From assembly GCF_013450155.1 (NCBI RefSeq), contig NZ_JACCKD010000002.1, positions 114,531 to 178,530 of the forward strand: a stretch of DNA of 64,000 nucleotides, given 5' to 3'. The stretch is from Haloechinothrix aidingensis. GTDB lineage: Bacteria > Actinomycetota > Actinomycetes > Mycobacteriales > Pseudonocardiaceae. Position 1 is the first letter of the stretch. Each line of letters begins with the position of its first letter. A model generated the notes under the pieces. The model was not told where the DNA came from and did no database searches. It saw only the letters and a program-made list of their open reading frames with translations. Positions 8,459 through 18,022 of the stretch are shown here, piece after piece. The translations under genes were made by a program, and so were the position numbers.

Positions 8459-9475
8459 GTGAGGCGATCCCGGGAGCAGGTCCGCGGTCGCGAGCAACCC
8501 CACCCGCGGAGCACGCCCGTGGCCCGCGTCGTCACCACGAGCCTCGTCCTCCTCGCCGTCCCGTTCTGCGCCGCGGCCGGCCTGCGGTTGGTGGTCTCCG
8601 GCCTGCTGTGGACCGACGGCAACCGCTACACGACGGCCCTGCTGGCGCTGACACCGGCTGTCACGCTGGCCGGGGGTCTGCTCGGCGTGCTGGCTCTTGT
8701 CCTGCGCCGCTGGTGGATCGGCGGCGTCGTGACGGCACTCGTCGTCGCGCTGGTGGCCGTCATGCTCCCCAGGGCGCTGCCGGCCGACGGGCCGGACACC
8801 GGCGGTGCCACGGTGCGGGTGCTGTCCGTGAACCTCTTCTTCGGCCGGGTCGACCCGGAGGCCGTTGTCGAGCTGGTGCGCGAGTACGAGGTGGACGTGC
8901 TGACCGTGCTCGAGCTGCACCCGCGGACCGCGACGGAGCTGGAAGCGGCCGGCCTCGGCGAGCTCCTGCCGCACCAGCACTTCATCCCGGAGACCGCCGC
9001 GGCAGGCTCCGGGATCGCCTCGCGGTACCCGTTGGAGGAGCTGGGCGAGGTCGGCGGCTCCTGGTTCCGGCAACCGAGCGCGCGCGTGCGGCTCGACTCC
9101 GCACTGCCCGTCGAGATCGTCGCGGTGCACACGGTGCCACCCGTGACCCGGGCCGCCGACTGGCGCGCCGAGCTGCGCGCCCTGCCGGAAGCCACGACCG
9201 ACGCTCCGCTACGCATCCTGTCCGGCGACTTCAACGCCACGCTCGACCATGCCGAGTTCCGGCGGCTGCTCGGCTCCGGCTACGCCGACGCGGCCGGCCA
9301 GGTGGGCAAGGGGCTGGTGCCCACCTGGCCGCTCAGGCGGTACCTCCCCGTACCGCTGGCCACACTGGACCACATCGTGCTCGACGCACGAGCCTCGGCA
9401 CGGGAAGTCGATACTCCGGACGTGTCCGGCGGGGATCACCGGGCGGTGTTCGCCGAGATCGTGCTGCCCGGCTGA
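8459..9475 (+). CDS. Endonuclease/exonuclease/phosphatase family protein with N-terminal membrane helices
   Basis: 338 residues. The first 115 hold three membrane helices; the rest is an EEP domain facing outward by the usual topology. Visible motifs are VLSVNLFF, VLELHP (metal-binding Glu), SGDFNAT (DxN), LDHIVLD and GGDHRAV (catalytic His). Actinobacterial relatives are annotated as secreted or membrane phosphodiesterases of unknown substrate. The GTG at 8459 lies six bases after AGGAGG, which rules out the ATG at 8444. Its stop is one base from the end of the convergent CoA-transferase gene. Confidence 0.88.
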   Translation: MRRSREQVRGREQPHPRSTPVARVVTTSLVLLAVPFCAAAGLRLVVSGLLWTDGNRYTTALLALTPAVTLAGGLLGVLALVLRRWWIGGVVTALVVALVAVMLPRALPADGPDTGGATVRVLSVNLFFGRVDPEAVVELVREYEVDVLTVLELHPRTATELEAAGLGELLPHQHFIPETAAAGSGIASRYPLEELGEVGGSWFRQPSARVRLDSALPVEIVAVHTVPPVTRAADWRAELRALPEATTDAPLRILSGDFNATLDHAEFRRLLGSGYADAAGQVGKGLVPTWPLRRYLPVPLATLDHIVLDARASAREVDTPDVSGGDHRAVFAEIVLPG

Positions 9476-9476
9476 G

Positions 9477-10619
9477 TCAGGCGATCGCTCCCGCCTCGCG
9501 CAACCGCTGGAGGTCGGCGCCGTCGAAGCCGAGCTCGCCGAGCACCTCGTCGGTATCCGAACCCCGCTCGTGCGGCGGACTCGGGTGCTCGGCAGGTGTG
9601 CGGTCGAACTTCGGCGCCGGGGCGGGCTGCCGCACGCCCCCGACGTCGACGAACGTGCCGCGCGCCACATTGTGCGGGTGCGAGGGCGCCTCCTCTGGCG
9701 AGAGCACAGGTGTGATGCACGCGTCGGTACCCTCGGCGCGCGCCACCAGCTCGTCCCGGTCGTACTTGGCGATCTCGTCGGCGAGGATCTTGCGCAGCCG
9801 TGGCCACTCGTTCTGGTCGAAATGGAACGGGAGCTCGTCGGCGTCGAGTCCGAGTACCTTCACCAGGTCGCCCCAGAAGCGCATCTCGATGGCGCCGACC
9901 GCGACGTACTTACCATCCGCCGTGGCGTAGGTGTCGTAGAACGGGGCGCCGCCGTCGAGCATGTTCTCGCCACGCTCACCCGACCAGCCACCGTTCGCGC
10001 GCAGCCCGTACAGGCTGGTCGCCAGCAGCGCCGAACCGTCCACCATGGATGCGTCTACGACCTGCCCCTCGCCCGAGTGCTGCCGTTCGTACAGCGCGGC
10101 GAGCACGCCCATCGCCAGCAGCAGGCCGCCGCCGCCGTAGTCGGCGACCAGGTTCAGCGGCGGCACCGGGCGCTGCCCGGAGCGCCCGATCCGCTCCAGC
10201 GCACCCGACAGGCCCACGTAGTTGATGTCGTGGCCGGCCGAGGAGGCCATCGGACCGTCCTGGCCCCACCCGGTGATCCTGCCGTAGACCAGCGCGGGTT
10301 TGCGCGCGTGGCACTCCTGCGGGCCCAGGCCCATCCGTTCGGCGACCCCGGGCCGGAACCCCTCGACGAGCACATCGGCACGGTCGACGAGGCGCAGCAC
10401 CAGCTCCACGCCCTCAGCGGTCTTGGTGTCCACACCGATGGTGCGCCTGCTGCGCATCAGCGGATCGTTGTCGAACATGAGCACATCGGCTCCCGGCTTC
10501 GCACGGTCCACCCGGATCACCTCGGCGCCCAGGTCGGCCAGCACGGTGCACGCGAACGGCCCGGGTGCCAACCCGGCCAGCTCCACGACGCGCAGCCCGG
10601 AGAGGGGGCCTGCTGCCAT
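9477..10619 (-). CDS. CaiB/BaiF CoA-transferase family, alpha-methylacyl-CoA racemase-like
   Basis: About 380 residues of the family III CoA-transferase fold. LSGLRVVELAGLAPGPFACTVLADLGAEVIRVD, GHDINYVGLSGAL and the AIEMRFWGDL segment correspond to the conserved regions of alpha-methylacyl-CoA racemase (Mcr/AMACR), which inverts 2-methyl branched acyl-CoA stereocentres before beta-oxidation. The ATG at 10619 is better placed relative to GAGAGG than the in-frame ATG at 10631. It follows the acyl-CoA dehydrogenase on the same strand after 61 bases, so the two probably form an operon for branched acyl-CoA breakdown. Confidence 0.88.
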   Translation of the reverse strand: MAAGPLSGLRVVELAGLAPGPFACTVLADLGAEVIRVDRAKPGADVLMFDNDPLMRSRRTIGVDTKTAEGVELVLRLVDRADVLVEGFRPGVAERMGLGPQECHARKPALVYGRITGWGQDGPMASSAGHDINYVGLSGALERIGRSGQRPVPPLNLVADYGGGGLLLAMGVLAALYERQHSGEGQVVDASMVDGSALLATSLYGLRANGGWSGERGENMLDGGAPFYDTYATADGKYVAVGAIEMRFWGDLVKVLGLDADELPFHFDQNEWPRLRKILADEIAKYDRDELVARAEGTDACITPVLSPEEAPSHPHNVARGTFVDVGGVRQPAPAPKFDRTPAEHPSPPHERGSDTDEVLGELGFDGADLQRLREAGAIA

Positions 10620-10680
10620 ATGCGATCTCATCCTCTCGATGTCGTCATCCCGAACCGGGTCCTCGGGCCCGGCGAGTCCA

Positions 10681-11832
10681 CTACAGGAACCGCGAGATGA
10701 TCTCCTTCATGATCTCGTTCGTGCCACCGAAGATCCGGTTGATCCGGACATCGGTCCAGGCGCGCGCGATCGGGTACTCCGCCATGTACCCGTAACCGCC
10801 GAACAGCTGTACGCAGTCGTCGACGACCTTGTTGACCCGCTCGGTGGTCCACAGCTTGGCCATGGCCGCACCCTGGACGTCCAGCTCGCCGCGCAGGTGC
10901 CGCTCGATGCACTGGTCCAGGAACGCCCGGCTCACCGCGGCCTCTGTCGCGGCATCGGCGAGGGTGAACTTGGTGTTCTGGAACCCGAAGATCGGGCGGC
11001 CGAACGCTTCGCGCTCCTTGGTGTACTCGAGCGTCTGGTCGACGGCGGCCTCCATACCGGCCACCGCCGTGACCGCGATGATCAGCCGTTCCTGCGGCAG
11101 CTGCTCCATGAGCTGGATGAAGCCCATGCCTTCTTGCTCCCCGAGCAGGTTGTCGGCGGGCACGCGTACGTCGTCGAAGAACAGCTCGGCGGTGTCCTGG
11201 CCCTTGAGCCCGACCTTGTCCAGCACACGTCCCCTGCGGAAGCCCTCGGCCGACGTCTCCACGGCGAACAGCGACACGCCCTGCGCGCCGGCGTCCGGGT
11301 CCGTCTTGGCCGCCACGACCACCAGATCGGCGTGCGCGCCGTTGGTGATGAAGGTCTTGGAACCACTGATGACGTAACTGTCCCCGTCCCGTACCGCGCG
11401 GGTGGTGATGCTCTGCAGGTCCGACCCGGTGCCGGGTTCGGTCATCGCGATCGCGCCGACGTACTCGCCCGAGCACAGCTTGGGCAGCCATTCCCGCTTC
11501 CTCTCCTCCGAGGCGTAGGCAAGCAGGTAGTGCGCCACGATCCCGCTGTGCACGCTGACGCCCCACGCGCCGTCGCCCGCGCGTGCCTGTTCCTCGAAGA
11601 GCACGGTCTCGTGTGCGAAGGTCCCGCCGCCACCGCCGTACTCCTCGGGAACGGACAGGCCGAGCAGGCCGACCTCCCCCGCCTTGGTCCACAGCTCGCG
11701 GTCGACCTGCTTGTTCTCGATCCACCGCTCCTGGTTCGGGGTGAGTTCCTTCTGGCAGAAGGTCCGCGCCAGCTCCCGGAACGCCTCGATATCGGAGTCA
11801 CTCCACGAGCTTGACGGAAGTTGCAGCGCCAT
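10681..11832 (-). CDS. Acyl-CoA dehydrogenase
   Basis: 383 residues, normal for the family. FAD/substrate motifs include AIAMTEPGTGSDLQSI and VISGSKTFITNGAHAD; the C-terminal LFGGYGYMAEYPIARAWTDV is followed by RINRIFGGTNEIMKE, whose TNE Glu is the usual catalytic base. The enzyme oxidises an acyl-CoA to a 2-enoyl-CoA with electron transfer to ETF. It is the first gene of a minus-strand pair with the racemase-like gene and is divergent from a TetR regulator across a palindromic operator. Confidence 0.93.
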   Translation of the reverse strand: MALQLPSSSWSDSDIEAFRELARTFCQKELTPNQERWIENKQVDRELWTKAGEVGLLGLSVPEEYGGGGGTFAHETVLFEEQARAGDGAWGVSVHSGIVAHYLLAYASEERKREWLPKLCSGEYVGAIAMTEPGTGSDLQSITTRAVRDGDSYVISGSKTFITNGAHADLVVVAAKTDPDAGAQGVSLFAVETSAEGFRRGRVLDKVGLKGQDTAELFFDDVRVPADNLLGEQEGMGFIQLMEQLPQERLIIAVTAVAGMEAAVDQTLEYTKEREAFGRPIFGFQNTKFTLADAATEAAVSRAFLDQCIERHLRGELDVQGAAMAKLWTTERVNKVVDDCVQLFGGYGYMAEYPIARAWTDVRINRIFGGTNEIMKEIISRFL

Positions 11833-11891
11833 TCCTCAGGCCTCCTGTGCCTCTCGCGCGGGACACGTCCCATGCGGGTGTCGACTAGAAA

Positions 11892-11927
11892 ACATTCCAA
11901 TTGGAAGGTAAGTTCTACTCGGAATGT
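11892..11927. promoter_or_regulatory. Nested palindromes between acyl-CoA dehydrogenase and TetR genes, candidate TetR operator
   Basis: TTCCAATTGGAA (11895-11906) is a perfect 12-base palindrome. ACATTCC (11892-11898) and GGAATGT (11921-11927) form a second inverted pair around it. The site lies in the 131-base divergent region, 60 bases upstream of each start, where a TetR protein would control both genes. Confidence 0.72.
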
Positions 11928-11963
11928 ACAGTGCACTCGTCGGGCGATCAAGGGAGGCGTGAC

Positions 11964-12599
11964 GTGGGCAGTGCCGAACCGTCCAAGGACACCTCGGAGC
12001 GAGGCGTCCGGGGCCATCGCACCCAGGCCGAGCGCAGCGCCCATACCCGCGCCGCGCTGCTCGACGCGACCATCGACTGCCTGATCGAGCTGGGCTACGC
12101 GCGTACGTCGGTACACGAGATCTGCGCGCGCGCCGGCGTGTCCAAGGGTGCCCAGCAACACCACTTCACGACCAAGGCCGACCTCATGGCGGCAGCCGTC
12201 GAGCACCTCACCCATCGCATCGGCGAGGAGATCGTCGACGCCGCGGGGAGCCTCCCGCCCGGTCCGCAACGGGTCGAACGAGGCGTGGAGCTGCTCTGGC
12301 AGGGGTTCTCGGGCACACTCTCGGCAGCCGTGATGGAACTGTGGGTCGCCGCACGTACCGACGCCGAGCTCAAGGCCGCGATCCGCCCGGTGGACCGCGC
12401 GCTCGGCAAGTCGACCTTGGCACTGTTCACGTCCCTGACCGGCGAGAGCCCCTCGGAACGGACCGAGACGCTGTTCTGGCTCACCGTCAACCTCATCCGC
12501 GGTCTCGCCCTCGACGCCGAGATCGGCGGGGACGCGGTGCGCCGCAAGCAGCTGCTCGAGGAATGGAAACGCATCCTGGTCGGCACGGAAGCGCGCTGA
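11964..12599 (+). CDS. TetR/AcrR family transcriptional regulator
   Basis: 211 residues. The N-terminal helix-turn-helix is RAALLDATIDCLIELGYARTSVHEICARAGVSKGAQQHHFTTKADLM (about 18-64), with GAQQHHF where most family members have GxLYHHF. The C-terminal ligand domain is helical. The GTG at 11964 lies behind AGGGAGG. Divergence from the acyl-CoA dehydrogenase and the operator between them suggest it represses that operon and itself and responds to an acyl-CoA or related acid (inferred). Confidence 0.9.
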   Translation: MGSAEPSKDTSERGVRGHRTQAERSAHTRAALLDATIDCLIELGYARTSVHEICARAGVSKGAQQHHFTTKADLMAAAVEHLTHRIGEEIVDAAGSLPPGPQRVERGVELLWQGFSGTLSAAVMELWVAARTDAELKAAIRPVDRALGKSTLALFTSLTGESPSERTETLFWLTVNLIRGLALDAEIGGDAVRRKQLLEEWKRILVGTEAR

Positions 12600-12644
12600 G
12601 GGACCTCGCTGACGGCCGTGACCACGCGCGTGCGGACGGGCAGC

Positions 12645-12673
12645 TTGGTTCAGCGCCGTACCGCCAGTATGCT
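12645..12673 (+). promoter_or_regulatory. Putative promoter of succinate-semialdehyde dehydrogenase gene
   Basis: TTGGTT (12645-12650) and TATGCT (12668-12673) are separated by exactly 17 bases. The GTG start at 12711 has GGGAGG upstream. Confidence 0.6.
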
Positions 12674-12710
12674 CACCGGGAGAAGCTACCCACGAGTAAC
12701 GGGAGGCGTC

Positions 12711-14321
12711 GTGACGAGCACCCTGCCGGCCAAGGCCGCATCCAGCACCAGCCAACGCGGCACCATCGGTGGCGTGCCGGGCGCGCCGTCGCGCACCCGC
12801 GCACAGGCATTGCTCGCCCGTGTCACCGGCGGTAACGACACCGGCGGGACCGAGATGCAAGCGCCGTTCACCGGCAACCCCATCGCCACCCTTCCGCAGG
12901 CGACCGACGCCGAGGCACGCGCAGCCTTCTCCGGGGCACGCCAGGCCCAACGCTCCTGGTCAGCGGTTCCCGTCGCGGAACGGCAACGAATCCTCCTGCG
13001 GCTACAGGACCTCATTCTCGACAGGCGGGACGAGGTGCTGGATCTCATCCAGGCCGAGACCGGAAAGTCCCGCATGGACGCGTTCGACGAGGTCGCGGCG
13101 GCGGCACTGTGCGCGTCGTACTACGGCAAGCACAGCGCCAAGCTGCTCGGCGCGAAACGGCGGGCCGGAGTGCTGCCGGTACTGACAAGGACGAGCGAGG
13201 TCCGGCACCCCAAGGGGGTCGTCGGCATCATCTCGCCGTGGAACTACCCGCTCGCGCTCACCGCGCTGGATGTCCTGCCCGCTCTGGCCGCGGGCAACGC
13301 CGTTGTACAGAAACCGGACAACCAGACTTGCCTGAGCGCGCTCTGGCTGCACGAGCTGGCATGCGAGGCGGGCCTACCCGAGGACGCGTGGACGATCGTG
13401 CTCGGCCGCGGTTCGGTGATCGGCGACGCGATCGTCGAGGAGTCCGACTATGTCGGCTTCACCGGGTCGACCCCAACCGGCAAGCGGCTGGCCGGCCAGA
13501 TCGCCGAGCGGCTCACCAGCTTCTCCCTGGAGCTCGGCGGCAAGAACCCGATGATCGTGCTCGACGACGCGAAGGTGGATGCCGCCGCCAAGGGCGCCGT
13601 GACCGCATGCTTCTCGTCGGCAGGGCAGCTGTGCGTGTCGGTGGAGCGGATCTACGTGCACGAGTCCGTCAAGGAGGAGTTCACCCGCGCGTTCGTCGCA
13701 CAGACCGAGCGGCTACGGCTCGGAGCGGAGCTGGACTTCAGTGCCGACATGGGGTCACTGACCTCGGCCGACCAGCTCGACACGATCACACGGCACGTCG
13801 AGGACGCGCGCGGCAAGGGCGCCACCGTGCTGACCGGAGGCCGGGCGAGACGCGAGCTCGGGCCCCTGTTCTACGAACCGACGGTGCTCACCGATGTCAC
13901 GCCGGAAATGACCGTCTACGCCGAGGAGACCTTCGGGCCGGTCGTGTCGATCTACGGATACACCGACCTCGATGAGGCCGTCGACCGCGCGAACGCCACG
14001 GCCTACGGGCTCAACGCGAGCGTGTGGTCCCGCGACGGGGCACGCGGTCGAGCTGTCGCGGCCCGGATCCGCGCAGGGACCGTCAACGTCAACGAGGGTT
14101 TCGCGGCGAGCTTCGGATCGATCGATGCCCCGATGGGCGGCGTCGGCGACTCCGGCGTCGGGCGGCGCAACGGTGCCGACGGGATCCTGCGCTACACCGA
14201 GTCCCAAACCATCGCCGCCCAGCGCGGGATGCGCCTGCGTCCGTTCCGCGGCATGCCACCGAAGCTGTGGACCAGGCTCATGTCCCGTGGCGTCAAGGCC
14301 ATGCGGCACCTACCGCGCTGA
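12711..14321 (+). CDS. gabD2: Succinate-semialdehyde dehydrogenase (NADP+-type aldehyde dehydrogenase)
   Basis: About 536 residues, close to the actinobacterial GabD2 group. Aldehyde dehydrogenase motifs are GIISPWNYPL, GFTGSTPTGK (cofactor glycine motif), SLELGGKNPM (catalytic Glu) and SSAGQLCVS (catalytic Cys). The reaction is succinate semialdehyde to succinate, linking GABA or 2-oxoglutarate decarboxylation to the TCA cycle. The GTG at 12711 sits behind GGGAGG; an upstream ATG would add about 31 residues through the promoter. Substrate assignment is by family resemblance only; another aldehyde is possible. Confidence 0.85.
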   Translation: MTSTLPAKAASSTSQRGTIGGVPGAPSRTRAQALLARVTGGNDTGGTEMQAPFTGNPIATLPQATDAEARAAFSGARQAQRSWSAVPVAERQRILLRLQDLILDRRDEVLDLIQAETGKSRMDAFDEVAAAALCASYYGKHSAKLLGAKRRAGVLPVLTRTSEVRHPKGVVGIISPWNYPLALTALDVLPALAAGNAVVQKPDNQTCLSALWLHELACEAGLPEDAWTIVLGRGSVIGDAIVEESDYVGFTGSTPTGKRLAGQIAERLTSFSLELGGKNPMIVLDDAKVDAAAKGAVTACFSSAGQLCVSVERIYVHESVKEEFTRAFVAQTERLRLGAELDFSADMGSLTSADQLDTITRHVEDARGKGATVLTGGRARRELGPLFYEPTVLTDVTPEMTVYAEETFGPVVSIYGYTDLDEAVDRANATAYGLNASVWSRDGARGRAVAARIRAGTVNVNEGFAASFGSIDAPMGGVGDSGVGRRNGADGILRYTESQTIAAQRGMRLRPFRGMPPKLWTRLMSRGVKAMRHLPR

Positions 14322-14366
14322 ATGACGCTCTCACTCCTCGTCATGGACCGAAAGCGTCATTCAGCG
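14316..14366. terminator. Bidirectional terminator, 14-base perfect stem
   Basis: CGCTGAATGACGCT and AGCGTCATTCAGCG (14353-14366) are perfectly inverted around a 23-base loop. They embrace the stop codons of the aldehyde dehydrogenase (+) and the LuxR regulator (-), so the same hairpin can end both transcripts. Confidence 0.8.
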
Positions 14367-17300
14367 TTCAGCAGGCCGCGGTCGTAGGCGAGGGCCACGG
14401 CCTCGGCGCGCCTGCTCGCGCCGAGCTTGGCCATCGTGCGGGACAGGTGCACGCTGACCGTCTTCTCGCTGATGTAGAGCTCCGCCCCCACCTGGCGGTT
14501 CGTCCGGCCGAGGGCTACCAGCTCGAGTACGGCCCTCTCCCGTTCGGTGAGCGGGCCGGTGCCCGCTGCCCGGGGGGCCTGCCGTCCCGGAAGCGTCACC
14601 CGCCCGCGCGCCGCCGTCGCGCGGACCGCATCGCGCAGCGGGACGGCACCGATCCGCTCGGCGACGGCATGTGCCTCCGCCAGCTGCTCGGCGGCCGGCT
14701 CGGCGTCGTGCGCGTCGAGCAACGCCTCCGCACAGCGCCACCGGCACACCGCCTGGTCGTACACCGGCCCGTAGCCGAAGGCCTCCACAGCCTTCGCCCA
14801 CAGTCCGGCGTCCGAGCTACCCCGCAGCCTGGTCGCCTCGGCTTCGGCACGTACCTGCCAGGCCAGGGCCTCCGGACCGACCGGTCGTATCGCCGTCCCG
14901 GGCGCCGGATCCACCTCACCGGCCCGCGTATCCAGCACACTCCTGGTGTGTGCGAGCAACCGCTCACCGGCACCCACCGCGTCGTGCTCGCCTGCGCGGT
15001 CGAGACGCAGGCGGTGCTCGCCTGCCTGGGAGGCCGCCGCGGCGATGCCCAGCGCCGCCACCCGCACGCAGGCGAGCAGCCCGGGGACGTGCTCGTCGAA
15101 CCACGCGATGCCCTCCTCCGCGCGACGCACCGCGACGGAGTACTCCCCCTGCCAGAAGGCAACATCCGTGCCGACCGCCGCAGCCGCGATGGCGATCAGG
15201 AGCTCGACCCGCACGTGCGGGCGCATCTCCTCCACCAGCCGCAGCGCGTCCTCGAATCGGCCCTGCCCGGCGAGCACGTGGGCGATCGGCCCTGCGAGCG
15301 ACGCCGCCGTGATGCTCGACAACGCGTTCCGGTTCGGCTCGGCGGCGTCGATGCCGCCCCACTCGCCCCGCACGTATCGCAGGTGCAGCTGCCGCACCCG
15401 GGACTCCACGCCGTAGGTCGTCAACCCGGCCCCGATCGAGGCACCCCGCGCGACCGCGTCGTCGAAGACGGCGACAGCCTCGTCGAGTTCGCCACGCTCC
15501 TCGTATCCGAGGCCGAGATAGTAGCGCGCCATCATCTCCGTACCGACGGCGTGTGACTCGGCCGCCTTGTGCTGCGCCGTCCGGAGGTACTCGCGGGCCG
15601 CCGTGGAGTCGCCCCCGTGCTCGGCGAGCCTGCCTATCGTGATCAACGAATCCGCCTCGGCGCCACCGAGGTCGTAGGTGCGCGCTTCCGCGAGCGCACC
15701 CTGCGCGCTGGCCAGCGACTCCTCGAACTTTCCCCGACCGCGGAGTATCCGTGCGCGTACCGCGAGCACCCAGGTCCGGGTATGGCTCGGCTCGGCATCG
15801 GCGACGAGGTCCCAGGCACGGTCGATCACCGACGCCGCCTCGTCCAGCGAGGCCGTCATGCCGAGCAACGCCCGGCCGAGACGCAGGTGGATCTTGGCAG
15901 CCTCTTCCCCGCTGACCTGCGCGGCACTCGGCTCGCTGAGCAGGTCGACCGCGGCACGCGCGTAGGAGATGGAGCGGTCCGGCTCGCCTGCGACTCCCGC
16001 GATACGCGACGCCTTCCTGGTGAGCTCGAGCTCAGTCACGTCGTCCGGGCGCCGCTCCGGCGGCACCGCGTCCCACACCCGCAACGCTCGCTCGATGTGC
16101 TGCAGTGCCGAGCCCGGCGCGCCGAGCGCATCGGCCTCCTGTGCCGCGCGCAGTGATGCCTCCAGCGCCGTTGGCAGGTCGTTGCTCTCGAAGCTGTGAT
16201 ACGCCAGCTGCGCGGCAACGCCACTGCGCCGCATCCCGACCAGCCTGCGCGCGTACGCGGCGTGCATCCGGGTGCGCTCGCCGGGAAGCAGGTCCGCGTA
16301 GACGGCCTCGCGCAGCAACGCGTGGCGGAACGCGTAGTAGCCGTTGTCCACGACGAGCACGCCGTGCTGGACCGCTTCACGCAGGGCGCTTTCCAGCTCG
16401 AGCTCATCGATCCCGGCGACATCACTCAGTGCGCCGTGCGCCACCCCACCGTGAGCCACCGAGATGACCCGGATGAGCTGGCGCGCGACGGCAGGCAGGC
16501 GTTCCACCCGCGCGAGCAGCACCTCCGCGAGACCCGCCGGCACCTCGTGCTCGCTCTCCGCTCCCGAGGCGACCAGCTCCTCGAGGAAGAACGCGTTGCC
16601 CTCCGCCCGCCGCACGATGTTTGCCGCGGTGTCCCCGGCCAGCTGCCCGTCCGATATAGCCGCGATGAACGCGTGGGCATCGTCCGCGGACAGCGCGGAC
16701 AACTCCATCCGGTCCACCCGTCCTGCCCTGCTGAGCTCGGCGACCAACGGGCGCAGCGGATGCCTGCGGTGCACGTCGTCGTGCCGGTAGGTCGCCAGCA
16801 ACAGCAGGCGCTGCGACCGCAGCCGGGCGCACAGGAAGGCAAGCAGGTCGCGCGTCGAGCTGTCCGCCCAGTGCAGGTCCTCGACGACGAGCACGACGAG
16901 GCGCTCGTCGGCGAGCTCGGTCAGCGCGTGCACGACGGCGTCGAACAGCTGCAGCTGGCCGATATCCTGCTCGGCGTTGGGGCGGCGCATCGTCTCGTGC
17001 TCGACGGTGAACGGGGAGGAGTCCGCTGTGGCAGGGGTCGGCTGGACGAGCTGCGGGAACAGCCGCCCGAGCGCAGGCCGGGCCCGCAACACCCCGCGCA
17101 GCTCTCCACTCTCCGGAATCGCCAGCGGCGCGAGCGCGTCGGAGAACGGCAGGTACGGCAAGGAACCTTCGGACATGTCGACACAACGACCGGTCAGGAC
17201 CAGCGCGCCGTACTCCGTCGCGCGCCGGCCCAGCTCGGCGACCAACCGCGACTTACCCATGCCGGCCTCGCCGGACAGCAGGATGCCGCACGCGTCACCG

Positions 17301-17386
17301 TTGTGGGCTCGCTCCAGCGCGTCGACGAGTAGCCGCAGCTCCGTACGCCTGCCGATCAGTGGAATTCCGGTCCCCAGTCGAGGCAT
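14357..17386 (-). CDS. Large LuxR-family (LAL) ATPase regulator
   Basis: About 1009 residues. The N-terminal AAA-type ATPase has Walker A GEAGMGKS (about 32-39) and Walker B VVLVVEDLHWAD. A long TPR-like helical middle follows, with a C-terminal LuxR helix-turn-helix (LTERERAVLELVALGRTNRQ, then VGAELYISEKTVSVHLSRTMAKLG). Such LAL proteins activate pathway genes in response to inducers, as MalT does. The ATG at 17386 was chosen because residues upstream of it look non-coding; its ribosome binding site is weak. The target is unknown; it is not obviously tied to its neighbours. Confidence 0.92.
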   Translation of the reverse strand: MPRLGTGIPLIGRRTELRLLVDALERAHNGDACGILLSGEAGMGKSRLVAELGRRATEYGALVLTGRCVDMSEGSLPYLPFSDALAPLAIPESGELRGVLRARPALGRLFPQLVQPTPATADSSPFTVEHETMRRPNAEQDIGQLQLFDAVVHALTELADERLVVLVVEDLHWADSSTRDLLAFLCARLRSQRLLLLATYRHDDVHRRHPLRPLVAELSRAGRVDRMELSALSADDAHAFIAAISDGQLAGDTAANIVRRAEGNAFFLEELVASGAESEHEVPAGLAEVLLARVERLPAVARQLIRVISVAHGGVAHGALSDVAGIDELELESALREAVQHGVLVVDNGYYAFRHALLREAVYADLLPGERTRMHAAYARRLVGMRRSGVAAQLAYHSFESNDLPTALEASLRAAQEADALGAPGSALQHIERALRVWDAVPPERRPDDVTELELTRKASRIAGVAGEPDRSISYARAAVDLLSEPSAAQVSGEEAAKIHLRLGRALLGMTASLDEAASVIDRAWDLVADAEPSHTRTWVLAVRARILRGRGKFEESLASAQGALAEARTYDLGGAEADSLITIGRLAEHGGDSTAAREYLRTAQHKAAESHAVGTEMMARYYLGLGYEERGELDEAVAVFDDAVARGASIGAGLTTYGVESRVRQLHLRYVRGEWGGIDAAEPNRNALSSITAASLAGPIAHVLAGQGRFEDALRLVEEMRPHVRVELLIAIAAAAVGTDVAFWQGEYSVAVRRAEEGIAWFDEHVPGLLACVRVAALGIAAAASQAGEHRLRLDRAGEHDAVGAGERLLAHTRSVLDTRAGEVDPAPGTAIRPVGPEALAWQVRAEAEATRLRGSSDAGLWAKAVEAFGYGPVYDQAVCRWRCAEALLDAHDAEPAAEQLAEAHAVAERIGAVPLRDAVRATAARGRVTLPGRQAPRAAGTGPLTERERAVLELVALGRTNRQVGAELYISEKTVSVHLSRTMAKLGASRRAEAVALAYDRGLLNAE

Positions 17387-17491
17387 ACCCCGTATTGTCA
17401 CCCGGACCACCGACAGCCGCGGTACGGCACACGGTCCACCCGGTGCGCCGGGCACGGGCACGCCACGGCACCCCGGGTGCGAGCCCGGCCG

Positions 17492-17755
17492 TCAGCAGGC
17501 CGCGCACGCGCCGGATCGCGCAACCGGCGTCCGTTCCCGGCCGGCCCCCCACTTCCGGCCGGGAGCGTCGTCGGCTCCGGACGCGCCCCGGCCCTGATCT
17601 GCTCGTCCGGTCCTGCGACGCCGCTCGGCACGATCGGCCCTCGCCCGTGCGCGAACCTCCCGCGTCCTGCGTATCGCCTCCGCGTCCGCCGCGAGCTGCT
17701 CGCGGCGGTAGGCGACCTCGGCGCTCCACCCGTCGACCGGCGTGTGCTGCTCCAT
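17492..17755 (-). CDS. Small Arg-rich helical hypothetical protein, 87 residues
   Basis: The ATG at 17755 follows GGGAGG at a good distance. The first half is a charged helix (YRREQLAADAEAIRRTREVR, then ARARADRAERRRR) and the rest is low complexity. No family was recognised. Coding is supported by the ribosome binding site and codon use only, so it could be spurious. Confidence 0.5.
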   Translation of the reverse strand: MEQHTPVDGWSAEVAYRREQLAADAEAIRRTREVRARARADRAERRRRTGRADQGRGASGADDAPGRKWGAGRERTPVARSGACAAC

Positions 17756-17880
17756 GACCCCGCCTCCCTACGGCCGATCGACGGCCGCTCGACGATCACT
17801 GCGTTCGACCTGCAACGCAAGAGTCGTCCTGAGGGCGGGCCCCCGGCATCGGGAAATCACGCACCGTCGGCACGAGTGTG

Positions 17881-17955
17881 GCGGCGTGCTCCCTTACCCG
17901 AACACCTCAGCAGGCTCGGAGCACCCGTAAGCCCTGGTAAGGGAACACGCGCCGC
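17881..17955. repeat. Long imperfect inverted repeat
   Basis: GCGGCGTGCTCCCTTACC (17881-17898) pairs imperfectly with GGTAAGGGAACACGCGCCGC (17936-17955); most bases match, with small bulges. It lies in the gap between the DUF397 gene and the small Arg-rich gene. It may end the XRE/DUF397 transcript or be a dispersed repeat. Confidence 0.55.
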
Positions 17956-18022
17956 CCGGATCATCACGGCGCCACGCGCTTCCGGAGGCGGCGGGGAACA
18001 GCTCCCGCCTGCCGAGTCAGGA

